Shown: piece by piece, positions 38,341 to 50,612 of the stretch
How the letters are laid out: every line of letters starts with the position of its first letter
Numbering within the stretch: position 1 is the first letter of the stretch
Source: Rostratula benghalensis
Lineage: Eukaryota; Chordata; Aves; Charadriiformes; Rostratulidae
NCBI GenBank assembly: GCA_013399305.1
Contig: VXAI01000049.1
Coordinates: 3,117,450 to 3,181,449, forward strand
Length of the DNA: 64,000 nt
Direction: 5' to 3'
Position numbers and translations under genes: made by a program
The notes under the pieces: generated by a model
Told to the model about the DNA's origin: nothing
Databases searched by the model: none
What the model saw: only the letters and a program-made list of their open reading frames with translations

Positions 38341-40080
38341 CTAGACAGTACTTTGAGAATATGATCCCTTTCTGGGGTCATATGCTTCTGGTTTGCATAT
38401 TGCATCAAGCAAACAAACCATCCTCCTCCCTAAATCTATTCACAGCCTCTCTGTTCCTGTCTGTCACCTCTGAATGGTTATCTCCTTCCTCTAATAAGGT
38501 CGACATGGTAGGATCCATGTCTTTGTATTTAGGTACTCAATTCAAATATTCACATTTCTCTATGCCAGACTTCATGCTTCAGAAAAGGGGTTTGCACACC
38601 TACAAAACTGTTATTTTCATTCAAATCTCAAAATCTCAGTAAAGTTTCTACCCCTATTTTTTTTTGGTCATGCTTATAAAACAGAGGATATAAATATCAG
38701 GATGTCAACATAATGTAACTACTTCCTATATTGCTAAATCTTGTTGTCTTACCACTTTCTTTTGTTTGTATTCTCTTTTCTCTCTCCCATCTTAACACAG
38801 AAATCTTTGTGGGACAGGAAATGTCCTAACTTTATGTTCATGGAACAGCTGGCATACTGAAGCCCTGGCATGTGATTAGGATTTATAGGCATGTGTGTAT
38901 TTAATAAAAGAAGTGTTACCTACGTAACTTCTAGACTTGATACTACTAAGGCTATGTGAAGGGATGTACGATCAAACAAAGATCTCTGAAAACCCAGTTG
39001 ACATGTTTTTACCTAATACACATTAGTGTCTTGTAATTTGAAGAGGTGGTCAGTTGCAATTTCCATAGAAAACTAAATTTGTCTTCCACCACAGAAACTG
39101 GGCCAACTGTGTGTGGGCTGTTATTGTGTGCCTTAGCCAGGAGGCTGGCTTGTAGATGAATTTTGTGACATCAAAAAGAAGTTGTCCATCAACATTCTAA
39201 TATTCTGATTGTTCAGGAGGGTTACTCCATGAATTGCAGTCATGAAGAATTGGATTTTTTCCTACTCCTCTTGTAGATACTGCAAAGATAGTGAATCAAA
39301 CACATCAGTCCTGTTTTTTATGCACACACGAAGACGAGGAAAAACTGCACTTGGTCAAGTGCAGTGACTATTCTGTCTTTCCCAGGACACTGCTCTTGGG
39401 AACAGAGACACAGGATTTTGGATCCTATTTGGCTTTTCTTATTAGTTGTGTGAGTTCAAGGTATCCTGGAATATGGAAGACTGGTACTGGTTGTATTAAA
39501 TATGCGCAAAAGGAGACGTATTAGAAAGGGTTTTTCCAAATTTTGCTTGTCTATGTGAATTTTGCTAGATTACTACTAACACAGTTTAACACATACATTA
39601 CTTATAGTTTGTTGTAGATAATATAATTCTTCTGATGCAGGGAATAACATCTGTTAGATCTCCAAAACAGTAAATGGTCTTTTGCCATTAGCCTTGTAAT
39701 TTGACTATATGGGTATTATTATGTAGCTATAGCACTTGGTCTAAGCTAATCTCTGCTGATTGGAAAAAAAAATAAATGCATGCAGCAACTTATCTGAAAA
39801 GCAGAGAAGCTAGCATTTCTTAGCTAGTTGTATAGTGTATTAATATGCTTAAATCAGATCATGATATTTACATCTTGGTATCATAGCAACTGCAGTTTAA
39901 AACTCAAGGTAACAACATGATAAGTTGGGAATGACTTTAAAAAGTGCCTCACTTGGGCTAAGAATTTTAGGGGCTAGGTTCACATTTTGCATACTTCTCT
40001 CTTTCATCAGCCCAAGAGGTTGCAATTTATAACCTCCCTGTTAAGTTTGTATTGATAATCTGTAGAGATTTATCTCCACT

Positions 40081-40147
40081 CTAGGATACGGTCTTTTACC
40101 ATGTGGTAAAAGGATAGGATATGGTCTCTAGGATATGGTCTTTTACC
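40081..40147. repeat. Local duplication (20-bp unit, 47-bp spacing) with an internal hairpin
   Basis: The unit at 40081-40100 recurs at 40128-40147 with one change (C to T in ggatacgg/ggatatgg). The core aggatatggtc occurs again between them at 40116-40126. The first copy ends in cttttacc, followed by atgt and ggtaaaag (40093-40112), a perfect 8-bp stem with a 4-base loop. Confidence 0.8.
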
Positions 40148-42262
40148 TCTTCAGTGCAAACAGGTTTTGGGGGTAGCATTTTAAATATGGCTGCAGCTTT
40201 GATATATGCAAATCTAGGCTGCTGGGACCATGTATTTAGTGGTACTTACATAAACAGGTATCACTCCTGTCACCCATTTCTTATTTATGTTGGTTGTCAG
40301 CTTGTGCAAAATGTATAACATCGTGGTGAAAAAGTTTTGCAGGGTAAAGGGATGTTTTTATTGTTTCATTAAGTCCCATTTATAATAAAGTTACAGAAGT
40401 AGAAAGCTACAAAGATAAATGAAATTTAAAATAGTTTGTGAGGATTTATGATAAGCAGGTACACACTTCAGAAGGCTTCTGGCACTAATAAGCCCCACTG
40501 TCTATCCTCTAACTAGATTAAATTCATTTCCACTAGAATTCAGCAGATGCAGCAGCCCTGGGTTGGTTTTCATTCCCAGGGGTACTTTCTCCCTGATAGA
40601 AACTCCAGATACCCTTTTTTTTCAATGTGTAATTGTTGGATAGCAAGCAGGAAGGTGACAATAAAATTGGGAGCTTATAATAAGCATCAGTTGGAAAAAG
40701 AAGGAAAAAAAAAAAAGTGCCATGGCTTGAAGAAGTTTCATAGAAAAATGAAGATGTGCAACATAGTGCACAATTTGAAAAGTTGAACCTGAATAATGGA
40801 ATAAAACTTTTCAAGAGAGACCAGTCATTGTAAAAGGAAGCTAAATTGTCAAAATGAAATTGGAAATGAGGAGGGGCAGCAGATCTAATAGTTAGAGATT
40901 CTTTCCTGTTTTCCGAGAATACACCAAAAATTTATCTCTGCCTTAAAAAAACAAACCTTCACACCAAAAAGCCAGAACTTTGGACTATAGGAATTCTACA
41001 GTCAATCATGAGGAGAATTTTGATAGGGTAAATGAGTTGGATTTCTTTGTGTGTACCCTAATTCCTGGCTAAAAGCCATTTCACAGCTGCTTTGATGTGC
41101 AGCTGGGGAAGATTCTACTTTGGTTACCAGGACAGGTCACATTCTGGGGCTTCCCAATGTAATATGCTTCTAAGGATTGCTTTTTGGAAGCTCACGGATG
41201 AAATGTATTGATTGTGAAAATTGTCTTTAATGTGATGACTGAAGGGACAGACATGTTTGTTGAAACTATTGGAGTCAGTTTATTTTAAATTGGTTCCCAA
41301 ATAGTGTAGTTCAGGATACATACAGAGATGATTGATTTTTATTGCTATGGCAGTAGCTTTCTCTACCCACCCATCCAAACCTTCTAAATGTGTAGGATGC
41401 CTATCGGCAAGAACAGATGCCTATCTGCGCCAAGAAATTCCCATGCTCTAGAGCCTATGTTCTTGTGAACAAAGTAGGGATTTTGTTTCATTACCACTTT
41501 TTTCACAAGCTTTAAGGAAGTGTGTGTTACAATAATGTATTAAGAAATAGCAAGACTGAGACTGGGGCAGGCGCCTGCTTAATGTGATATACCTTTAGTT
41601 GCATATTGTTTAAAATAAGAAGATAGTGATATTGTGGGTTTCCCTCCTGCTGTATATGAGGCCATGCAGGCAGACAGGGATATAATATTTTATCACGTCT
41701 TGAAGTGCCTCCTTGGGGTGTGTCTGTTGGAATCCAGTCCTAGCCTACAGGATCCGTGTGGTAATGGATGCACTATGCAATGCTTCTCCCTGCTGGGCCA
41801 GCCAGGGCAGGATTTGCCCCGTAATTATGAAAAGGCTGTATATTTCATTGTGCAGATGTTCAAATGATATGCTTGCTTGCTTTCATTTAGAGAGAGAAAT
41901 AAACTTTTTAGCAGTATCACAGTGAACAGCTTGCAAAGGATTTCTGTTTAACATGTTATTGAACGTTGTTACCATGTCACCCAAAAATACTTTGGAAGAT
42001 GATATCTTTATCCAGCTGACAAGCTATAAATTTTCTCTCAGGCAGCTCTGTAAATGTGTGATCTTCCCAAGAGCTATTATTTTTAAGTAAGTGCACAAAA
42101 TAATCAAAACAAGTATGGATTTATTTAAACTACCCAAGAGATTTTATATTTAATTTTGTGCTTACTTTGGTGTACATGCTTAATCTTTAATGAATCAAGT
42201 CTACTAATTTAAAAAAGGAGATTATTTCACCTTAGCCAGGGAGCAGTTCTCTCCACGCAACT

Positions 42263-42323
42263 GAAAAAAAATAAAAAAACCCCACCCAAAACAACCCCCA
42301 ACCCCCCCCAAAACAAACCAACC
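42263..42323. repeat. A/C-rich tract
   Basis: About 60 bases almost entirely A and C, with blocks CCCCACCC, AACCCCCAACCCCCCCC and AAAACAAACC. A G/T tract complementary in character lies about 160 bases downstream. Confidence 0.85.
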
Positions 42324-42481
42324 AGTAATAACAGGAATTAAAAACCCAGCATCTTTAGTAGGGAAAATTACAGTGACATTATTGATGGGCGGTGTCACCA
42401 TGACAATTGGGACAGCTAACCTTCTCTTGCCACATTACATTCTTTGTATTATCCTGTTGCAAAACCAGGCCGTGGTGGAGT

Positions 42482-42555
42482 GGGGTTTTTTGTTTGTTTT
42501 GAGGGGGGGGGTGTGTTGTTTGGTTTTTTTGGGGTTTGTTTGTTTGGTTTTTTTT
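42482..42555. repeat. G/T-rich tract
   Basis: GGGGTTTTTTGTTTG-type sequence with a G9 run and the word GGTTTTTTTGGGG, followed by GTTTGTTTGG and a T run. It could pair imperfectly with the A/C tract at 42263-42323. Four G blocks also allow a G-quadruplex. Confidence 0.85.
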
Positions 42556-43096
42556 CCTGTTGAGACATGGGATAACACCGTTGTAATGACCTCATTGAAT
42601 AAAAGGAAGCCTGTGGCTGAAAAGCTTTCCTGTGCAGCACCAGCAGCGTAGGGAAGGGCTGGAAGCAGAAGGTGCTACAATGATAAATGGTATTACAGTA
42701 AGAAGGAAAAAAGATGTTTGCACTATGAAACAGGCATTCGTGTCAAAGAATATTATAATGCCTCAAGCTTTCTCTATACTCAGGTGTGAAAACCAGAATG
42801 TTGCCTTTTGTAGTTTTTCCTCTTTCCTGGTAAATCAGAAGTGTCAGAGATAATGCATCTAATCAGATTTCTTTGTGGCTGACAGCTTCTTCAGTGAGAC
42901 GCCCACTCCAATTTTATAATCGTCATTACACTCCATGGTGTCTGCTCACACTGACTCCCAGTAAAATATCACGAATGTTGCATAGCAAAGGATACCTGAT
43001 AATAAATATCCTTACTTTGTACTGTTTCCAGAATGCCTAATATAAGGCGTTATATTTAGCCAGTACGAGATTTGTTGGTTTATTTCTCGTGACAAG

Positions 43097-43128
43097 ATTA
43101 TCATTATCATTGCAATGATAATGATAAT
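43097..43128. other. Perfect 32-bp palindrome
   Basis: The left arm ATTATCATTATCATTG (43097-43112) is followed immediately by its exact reverse complement (43113-43128), with no spacer. Each arm carries two tandem ATTATC units. The central ATTGCAAT resembles a C/EBP-type half-site pair, and the GATAAT/ATTATC words resemble GATA-type sites. Confidence 0.9.
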
Positions 43129-44192
43129 TATTTTTAAATGCATTTTAAACATAAATATGAATGTGAATAAAGTGGACCCTTACTGTACTATATGATCTTG
43201 CTGCATGTATGTCTTAGTGACCACCAGAACTCTGCAGAAAAATTAGTAGCAAGGAAAAAATCACAACTTCCCAATTGCCCTTCACTGAAAGCTGAATGCA
43301 AACCTTGCTTCTTTGTCCAAACCTCCCCACAGTAGCACTCTCATTCTCACTGATTCATGCAGAAAATGAAAAGCAGGAGACTTTTTGTCCCTGTTTGCAT
43401 GGATAGTGGAAGAAGAGAGGAAAGAAAAGGGTGGAAGCATGACCCCTTTCTTTGGAGGTGTTCTAAGAATGCTCAATGCTCTTTTTCTGGCAAATGTTTG
43501 TGACTGTGCTCAGTCATGGACCTGTGTACAGTCAATAAGTAAAGGCTGAACAGGAGAACAATGAAACATTCATGTGTACTGGGAGAACTAGAACACTAGG
43601 AACTGGTAAACGTGGCAGGATCTGAGCAAGGTGTTAATCATGTGATTCAGGAGACTGGTTGCAGGTATAGAATTGGGGATTAGTGTGCGTTTTCTCATCA
43701 GAAAACTTGAAAAGCAGCCATGAGCCTCTGTCAGAGGTACACCACAAAAGCAAAAAAGGAATTTGTAAGCCAAGAACGTGATGCCACTGTCCTCTTCCAC
43801 CCAATATATTCAAGGCAGTTACTTCATAATAAATAGGCTTCTACCAAAGACATACCTAAATCCTGCACAGATTTCCTCCCAATTGAAACCTTTTAGGAAG
43901 CTTTAAAACGTTGGCTGTTTGCCTGAACCACGGGTAACAATATAATGAAACAAACTGTAAGAATTTATACAGGAACTGCTTATGATGTGATTGGTATGGG
44001 ACTGTGTGTGTATACCTCTTGGAAAACTAACTTATTTGTGCCAGCTGCCAGTGTATGCATATACTGTTTGGGGTTTTTTCTGCGTTAACCTGGAAATGGG
44101 TTGAGTTTACACTTAGGCTTTAGCTGGCACCTGATGGTTTGTGTACACAGATTCTGTCAAACTAATTTAGGTCTGGTTATAGCTTCTGACTT

Positions 44193-44229
44193 TAAAAAAA
44201 AAAACAAACAAAAAAACCCCCAACAAAAA
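44193..44229. repeat. A-rich then A/C-rich tract
   Basis: A11, then CAAACAAAAAAACCCCCAAC and more A. Same type as the tracts at 5.27, 28.18, 29.03 and 42.26 kb. Confidence 0.8.
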
Positions 44230-47186
44230 TGCCCCCAAGAAGCAGCGCTGTTTACTTGGGTGATTTATTACTTTATATTGTTTCTAATCAGCTATCACTG
44301 TCAGTTACATTGTTCTTCAGGCCATGGTGTAAAACTAATTTCTTTCACCCAGATGTAACCTCCCAAAAACCTTGCCAAAAGAAAACTGTCAAAAATGCCT
44401 TCTTATCTTGTTCAGCCTTACAGATGCCCATGTTTCAAAACTGGAAAAGTTATTGTGTATGTTCCGTACTGTTTTTTAAATGAGTTTTTCATCTGGTAAT
44501 TGACTTACTGAATTGCCAAGGAGAGTTATGAATTTATTTCTGAATAGTATCATGTGCTACCTGTTCACAGATTTTTTTCCAGTGTTACACCACTTAAAAT
44601 GTTACATAATTACATGTTTCATTTTTGACTTGGAAGGAGTTAAATGAAGAATGCATATTTACATAGTAAGAACTGGATGATACAGGAGATGTTAATGGGC
44701 TTTAAAGGCTTTTAAATTTAGTTAGTTGGCATCTAAAACAAGTTAGGGCTGACTGGAATTGTATTTTGTCTAATTACTAGTTACAAAGTTTTGCAAAATA
44801 ATTTAATGCTTGTAAGCCTTGGATTCATACTGATCCTTGGGAGGACAGTGCTTGTGCTGGCTCTTTCTTTTGCTACTTGTGTACCACTCCTGTCTTAAAA
44901 ATCAGGTCTTGTTGTTCTGAAACAGAAGGTAGATTACTTACTTCACCCACATTGGCAGACAGCCGCTTGTTTCCCTCCTAAAACTGCAAGGTAATAATTG
45001 TCTAGAAATATGGTGATCCTAAATATTTCTGTGGAGATCCGTGCAGGTATTCTGGATAGCCTACAATTGGTTGATAGATTATTAAAATGTATTTTCTAAC
45101 TAACTGCTACATAAAGACAAAATACGTTCAACCTAATCCTATGATTCTTGCATGCTAGGATATCTACAGAACATCAAGATGATGGCTGTTCTCAGGAGGG
45201 ATGAAACTGGGGAATAAGGCAAGTCTTATATTGACTTACATAGAGCTTCTGATGAGGTAGTACATTTGGTATTGCCTAAAATCTGTAGTGCTTCTGTAAT
45301 ATACTTTAATATGTTTATATGATTTAAGGAGTAACAAGGCATCTTTTACCACCCAGAATAACTTTTTTAAGTCATTTAGAATCTTTTTCTAAATGAACCT
45401 TTGAAAAGGTTCTTTTTGTTTGTCTCTCCAACTCTATGTCTATTGCTAAACAAAAATCTTTCTATCTTCCTAATCTTTCTATAAAACCTGTCTTCGGTCT
45501 CTTCTTTCGATTTCAGCTTCTTATAAATCTTTGAAAAGGACGCAAATGGTAAATAAATGCATGAAGTTCAAAAACAAAAATGGAAAATGTTTCTTTATAA
45601 AATAACTGAGATCAGTTAAATTAGTTAATTGTTATAATTATTAAATACAGAACAACAGCCTGGTATTTCTTCAGGCTGTCTCATAAGTGTTTGAAGACTT
45701 AGTACACAGCTGCACTATAATTAATAATAGACTATAACATACAGTTTCTATGAGTACATCCAATGAAGTCAACTGGTACATCAGGACCATCAAATCCAAC
45801 CAGTCTAATGTAATATTAGCTTCAAAATGAAATATTATATTAAATATAAAGTCTTTGACTCTATTTATTTGCCTTCCAAAACTTTAGGTTTTACTTTTGA
45901 ATGGATTTTTTTTTTTCACTTTTTTAGTGGAAACCAGATTTGAGGGAATCCCTTGAATGCTACAGATGTTAGAGGTAGCATTGCAGGAGAAAATGCCCAA
46001 GTCTTTTGTCATGTGAAGTATTTATCAATAAAGTAACTGGAGTCAGCAATCCTTTATATGTATGAGGCTTTGCAGGTTAGGAGTGGGATATCACACATAT
46101 TTCCAAGAATCTCATTACTTTCTTAGAAACTAGGTTTAGCTCAACAATTTGTATGAGGTCTTCAGCATATCCCAAAATTGCTTTCTTGTTGAGTTCTTAT
46201 TAGTTCAGAATTTTATTAGTATGCAAAATGTGCAGTCCAAAAATATGAAACAGCTGAAAATGTGAGATTATTTTTAATTAAATGTTTTAAGTAGCTGTGA
46301 TATTCTTTTACTTTCTTGCTGTCAGAAAGTCCCTAAATAAACTGGGAATACAGATGTTTAGCAGCCTAGGCAATGAAGAACATAATTTTTAAAAGAGGAT
46401 GAAGAGATCAGCAACTGATCTTCCATCTTAATCAGTATTATTGTCTTTAAGAGTCCTCCTGGTTGTTTGAGACAAACTTTGAAAGCTTGTCATCTTTCCG
46501 TCTGTGATACTGGGAAATTGTGGACAGCAAAAATCATTAGTAATGCATCCAAAGGGCTAATATGTTTGGGGAAGATACTAACTGGCAGAAAAGGTTAAAA
46601 ATATTTTATTTGTATTCTTGTAGATATAGTTTATCATTTTGCATTGAACAATAGCCTTTTTTTGGTCAAGTCATGCTGTATTCGGTATTTTGAGGAGCAA
46701 TTATCTTAGATGTCCTTTTGCAATCACTGATTTGTAATTAGTGCACTTTATTACCTTCAGGTTTACCCAAGTCTCAAAATGTGTTTTGTTGGACACTAGG
46801 TATGCATTTTTCTTAAGGGCTTAAATTTCTCATTTAAATTGATACTCAAAACTAAGTAAAAATTAACTCTTCATTACTTATAGAGACTTTAAAATGCTGT
46901 AAGTAGAATTGTGTATTTTTGCTAGCTTCAGTGTTGTTACAGACAAGCTTAGAAATTTGTTTGGGTGCTGCCAGGATTGAGTGTTACAATGAATGAGCAG
47001 AAGCAGTGTTGCTGCCCAAGAAATCAGATCCACTCACAAAATTTTGATTATCCAGTTTATCTGTTCATAATGAACTTCTACCTCTGAAGAGAATGCTGCC
47101 ATGTGTTGCTAATACTTTCTCCATTCTTGAAGCAAAAAACATGTTTTACAGAAACATAAAGTATCACTAATGACTTTTCACTGGTG

Positions 47187-47220
47187 TATACTATAATAAT
47201 ATAAATATAAAATATATATT
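47187..47220. repeat. AT-only low-complexity patch
   Basis: A short stretch of alternating TA, AATA and TATAA words with almost no G or C. Confidence 0.7.
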
Positions 47221-47609
47221 GCAAAATATCACAGCAGCTCGGGTAAGTAGTGTGAAGTAGTTAATCCCTTTCACTAAATTAATATGAAATTATAGTACTT
47301 TGAAGGATGAGAATACTTTCTAAAGTTTAGAGGAGAAAAAGTATTTAGTTACATTTTAATATGGAACTGAAGAGTTACAGACAGTATTGTCTAGTAGGGA
47401 AACACAGTAATGCCATTAAACTATAGAACTACATAAATAGGTAACTTTATCAACCACAGTGGTACTATACACTTCTATAGTGACAGTAGGTACAATGCAT
47501 ACAAAAGTGAGGTCAATAAATTAATAATTAGTAAAACCTGATGTTAAAACATCTAACTTCAGTTTGTAATAATTGTATTAACTGATACTGCTAATTTAAT
47601 GGCATCCCC

Positions 47610-48095
47610 ACAGAGTCAGCCTTTATTACCCAGCATTTAAAAGGGCCTCAGTTGGGGTGCTGCGTCCAGTTCCCAGAGTCATAGTCAAAATGGAATAAAA
47701 GGAGCAGTTGCAGAGTACACAGAAAAGACAAGAATGATCAGAGGCCTTGCAGTGGTGACCCATAGATAGAAAGGAAGCAATGAATTTACTGGAGATTAAA
47801 GACTTCAAAAATAGAGAAGGGAAAAAAAAAGTTTTTGTGTTCATTGAAGTGTTTCATGGACAGGCTAAAACTATAATGGGAGCTTTAGGTTATCTATCAT
47901 GGGGAGAAACATTGCAATGGTATGGACAGACAAACACTACATAGGTTTCAGAGGATGGTTTAAAAATTTCTACTGCAGGAGGATTTTTATGAGCTGTTTT
48001 AGAAGAACATCTGTCAGAAATAACAAAGGCATAGCTGATTCTACCTTGGAGCAGGAAGAGGGATTAGATGACTTCCAAATATGTCTTTGGGACGG
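47610..48095 (+). mobile_element. Ancient CR1 LINE fragment, plus strand
   Basis: ctcagttggggtgctgcgtc and cagttcc (about 47.65-47.67 kb) correspond to the ORF2 block coding for 'LEYCVQF' in CR1. The end at 48.0-48.09 kb shows agaacatctgtcagaaata, then gattctaccttggagcagg and gggattagatgacttcc, the 3' end seen in old sauropsid CR1 subfamilies. The reading frame is broken by stops and an A9 run, so the copy is long dead. The middle is only loosely recognisable. The subfamily differs from that of the 28.6 kb copy. Confidence 0.75.
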
Positions 48096-49790
48096 TTTTA
48101 CTTCATGCCCAACAGTAGTGAAGCTTGTGCCATCTGGCTATGGGGGCTATTCCAGACAGCCTTCTCTACGAACTTTTGAACCTGTGGGCTAATTTCACCC
48201 CGGCTGGGGGCACGAATGAGTCTCCACAACACTGAAATTCCTGTAACCACCTTGGAAAGTATAATAATGGGAAAACTGAGATAAGTGGCCCTATTGAGGG
48301 AAGGAGGGAAGCATGAAGCCTTTGCTCTGCCAGCTGAAGAGCTGGAAGATGTGAAGCTGGAAGAAGGAAGGTGGGGCAGTGCCTTGCATGCACACAGCTG
48401 AGAAGCAGCTGTGGTGGGTGCCCCCTCTGGGGCAGTGGTCAGTTAGAGCCATGAGCCTGCTGGGGCTGGAGTAAGGGTGAGGTACGGCGTGTGGGTGAGC
48501 TAGACAAGTTTCAGAGGGGAGGTTAACAGGAACAGGGGAGTGAAGTGGAAGTTTCCCATGGTGAGGAGAGACACAGGAGGAAAACCCATTAGAAGCTGGC
48601 CTTAGCTCCTTTCGCTGCTCAGGGAACTAGTTTCCATTCAGTGAAAGGCAAGTGCTTAGTAATACTGACCAACTAGCAAAGCACTGATGAGATACTGGAC
48701 TGTGAGACTGCGTCAACTTGCCTTTTTTAGCAAAAAGTTAGTGTGTGTTTGCTGGATCAAAGCCTTAACCACAGAGGTACTTGGTAAGAAACCGCACAGG
48801 CTACTGGAACTGATAAGCATTCTGGTTCTCATGTCTAAAAATACTAACTGCTACTATTAGAGAAGCCTTTTTCCTTGTTCTCTATAGGAGACTACTTTTT
48901 TTGAAGTTTCTGCTACTGAATAGACCTCCATATGTTCAAAAATACATCAAATGATTGGCCCTACTCTGTACTAAAATCAAAGGGGGAAAATAAACCCTCT
49001 AACATTGACAACATGTTGCTTCAGAAATGTGTCCTTCCTTTCCAGGACAAAAATAATGCTTTACTTAATCATCATGTATTTCCTTCAGTATTCAGTAAGT
49101 CAACCCAACCCTGGGTTGGCCATCAGTGCCATGTGTATCACTCCTCATGAACAGGTAAAGGAAAAGGCTCAATAACCACTGTACAGACACAGGATGTACA
49201 GGGGAAAATGATGTGCAAAAGAAGTTACCCTCCTGTAGCTGTTACCTTTTGATGATAAATAATTGATATTACCTGTACTTGGGAGGATTCTGAAATGGTG
49301 CATTTGGAACATACTCTGCCACATCACTACAGTGATGTATTTTTGAGAAGCTGCCTTAAAACTAATCCCAAAAATCTCTGAATAAGAGCAGACTTGGCAG
49401 ATTGAACATAAAAATGTTATACAAAAAGAAGTGCTTTCTGGTCATCAAAAGGAATGAGGAGGATATTGAGAACCATCTGGATAACCAATTAAACTAGCCA
49501 AGAAAATGCTTCAGTCATTCAAAAATTGGAATAAGATGGCAAACACGTATTTTTAAATATTTTACTGAAAATAAAATAAACAGTGGCTCTCCTCTGGCAC
49601 ACCTCTGAATAGCTTCAGTAGATGAACAGGGTCCTAATCCAACCAAGCATAGTTAAGCACACTCGTGATTACATCAATTTCGTTCAGTTTATGTGCTGAA
49701 AGTTACGCATGTATTTAGGGCATTGCTGGACTGGGGCCTAACCTGAACTATGCGAAGCCTTTCAGGAGGGAGAGGCGGGAGGAGGGGTTT
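48096..49790. other. Noncoding DNA upstream of the CpG island
   Basis: 48.2-48.6 kb is GC-richer and purine-biased but matches nothing I recognise. From 48.6 to 49.7 kb the sequence returns to AT-rich. A short inverted repeat (ccaaccc/gggttgg) lies near 49.1 kb. No exon was identified. Confidence 0.55.
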
Positions 49791-49918
49791 CTTCTTAGCA
49801 GTCCCTTAAAATCACCGGAATGCTCCTGTGCTGGGCGCTGCTGGCCACTTTCGAGGGCTCTTTTCGGTTTTAACGGTAGACTCGATAGCCCTTCTGACAG
49901 ACCCCGGTGACCCCGCAA

Positions 49919-50131
49919 ATGCTGGTGTGCCCAAAGACTCGCTCGCAGGGCCGGAGCGCTCCCGCGGGCCTGCAAAGGGGCCGCCGCCCCGACTCGCCGG
50001 GCGCAGGAGGGCGAGAGCCGAGCCCACGGCCTCCTCCCTGCCCCAGGACTCGGCGCCGCCCCGGCCTGCCTGGCTCTCGGGGCCGCGGGGGAGCCGAGCG
50101 ACCCCGGCGGGGCGCGGCGGCGGCGGCGCAG
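49919..50131 (+). CDS. Possible coding first exon ending at a splice donor (doubtful)
   Basis: An ATG at 49919 opens exactly 71 codons that run without a stop to CAG|GTAAGG, so the exon would end on a codon boundary. The peptide is rich in Arg, Pro and Gly and ends in a run of five Ala and a Gln, as translated GC-rich untranslated sequence often does. The ATG context is weak (C at -3). No domain is recognisable and the transcription start is unknown. The alternative, which I prefer, is that this is 5' untranslated exon 1a and the frame stays open only because AT-rich stop codons are rare here. Confidence 0.2.
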
Positions 50132-50137
50132 GTAAGG
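50132..50137 (+). other. Candidate splice donor of exon 1a
   Basis: CAG|GTAAGG is a near-perfect vertebrate 5' splice site, 75 bases before the assembly gap. Confidence 0.55.
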
Positions 50138-50206
50138 GACGGTCTCTCCCCGGGCCCGGGAAACGGGTGTGAAAGCAGGAGGCTGGGAGGGGGGGGTGGC
50201 GCTGGC

Positions 50207-50357
50207 NNNNNNNNNNNNNNNNNNNNNNNNNNNNNNNNNNNNNNNNNNNNNNNNNNNNNNNNNNNNNNNNNNNNNNNNNNNNNNNNNNNNNNNNNNNNNN
50301 NNNNNNNNNNNNNNNNNNNNNNNNNNNNNNNNNNNNNNNNNNNNNNNNNNNNNNNNN
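50207..50357. other. Assembly gap, 151 N
   Basis: An unresolved run of N lies in the middle of the CpG island, just after a G8-type run. The missing bases probably include GC-rich sequence that was hard to read. The true length is not known to be 151. Confidence 0.99.
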
Positions 50358-50606
50358 CGCCCGCCCGCCTCGGGAGCGCGCCTGGCAGGCAGGAGAGCTC
50401 CGCCGCAGCTGGCGCGCCCCCGTGGCGGTGTCTCCTCGGCCGGCAGCGAGAGGGAGGAGGAGGAGGAGGGAGCGCGCCATCGGTTCGGGCGGTCGGGTCG
50501 GGCACCGAGCGTCTCGGCGAGAGCGGCGCAGCCAGTCGCCCCGCAGCCCGCACCACCGGGGAGCCAGGCCGCCTCAGCGGGGTCCCGCCCAGCCCAGCGC
50601 CCACAG
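50358..50606 (+). other. Probable noncoding first exon (exon 1b), 5' end unresolved
   Basis: This GC-rich sequence has no ATG, carries a purine stretch of repeated GGA units (about 50.45-50.47 kb) typical of 5' untranslated regions, and ends in CAG|GTGAGC at 50606/50607. The 5' end may lie inside the gap. Whether 1a and 1b are alternative first exons of one gene cannot be told from DNA alone. Confidence 0.5.
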
Positions 50607-50612
50607 GTGAGC
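50607..50612 (+). other. Candidate splice donor of exon 1b
   Basis: CAG|GTGAGC matches the vertebrate 5' splice-site consensus and is the strongest such site after the gap. Confidence 0.55.

Larger units (their letters stand above)
37801..42240. other. AT-rich noncoding DNA, no gene seen
   Basis: Minus-strand (37.84-38.14 kb) and plus-strand (38.36-38.64 kb) frames of 93-100 codons have no recognisable content. T17 at 38324-38340 followed by ctag looks like a splice acceptor but leads into no supported exon. Confidence 0.6.
42556..47609. other. AT-rich noncoding DNA, no gene seen
   Basis: No exon or recognised transposon over about 5 kb, apart from the palindrome at 43.1 kb and low-complexity tracts at 44.19 and 47.19 kb. 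Open frames stay under 95 codons and show no domain pattern. Confidence 0.65.

Noticed and set aside
38324..38344. Splice acceptor from T17-ctag
   Set aside because: A homopolymer T run before TAG is a weak argument, and no exon follows it.
50422..50610. 62-codon frame with an apparent start at 50422
   Set aside because: The start is a GTG, not an ATG. Vertebrate genes do not normally begin there, and 50358-50606 contains no ATG.
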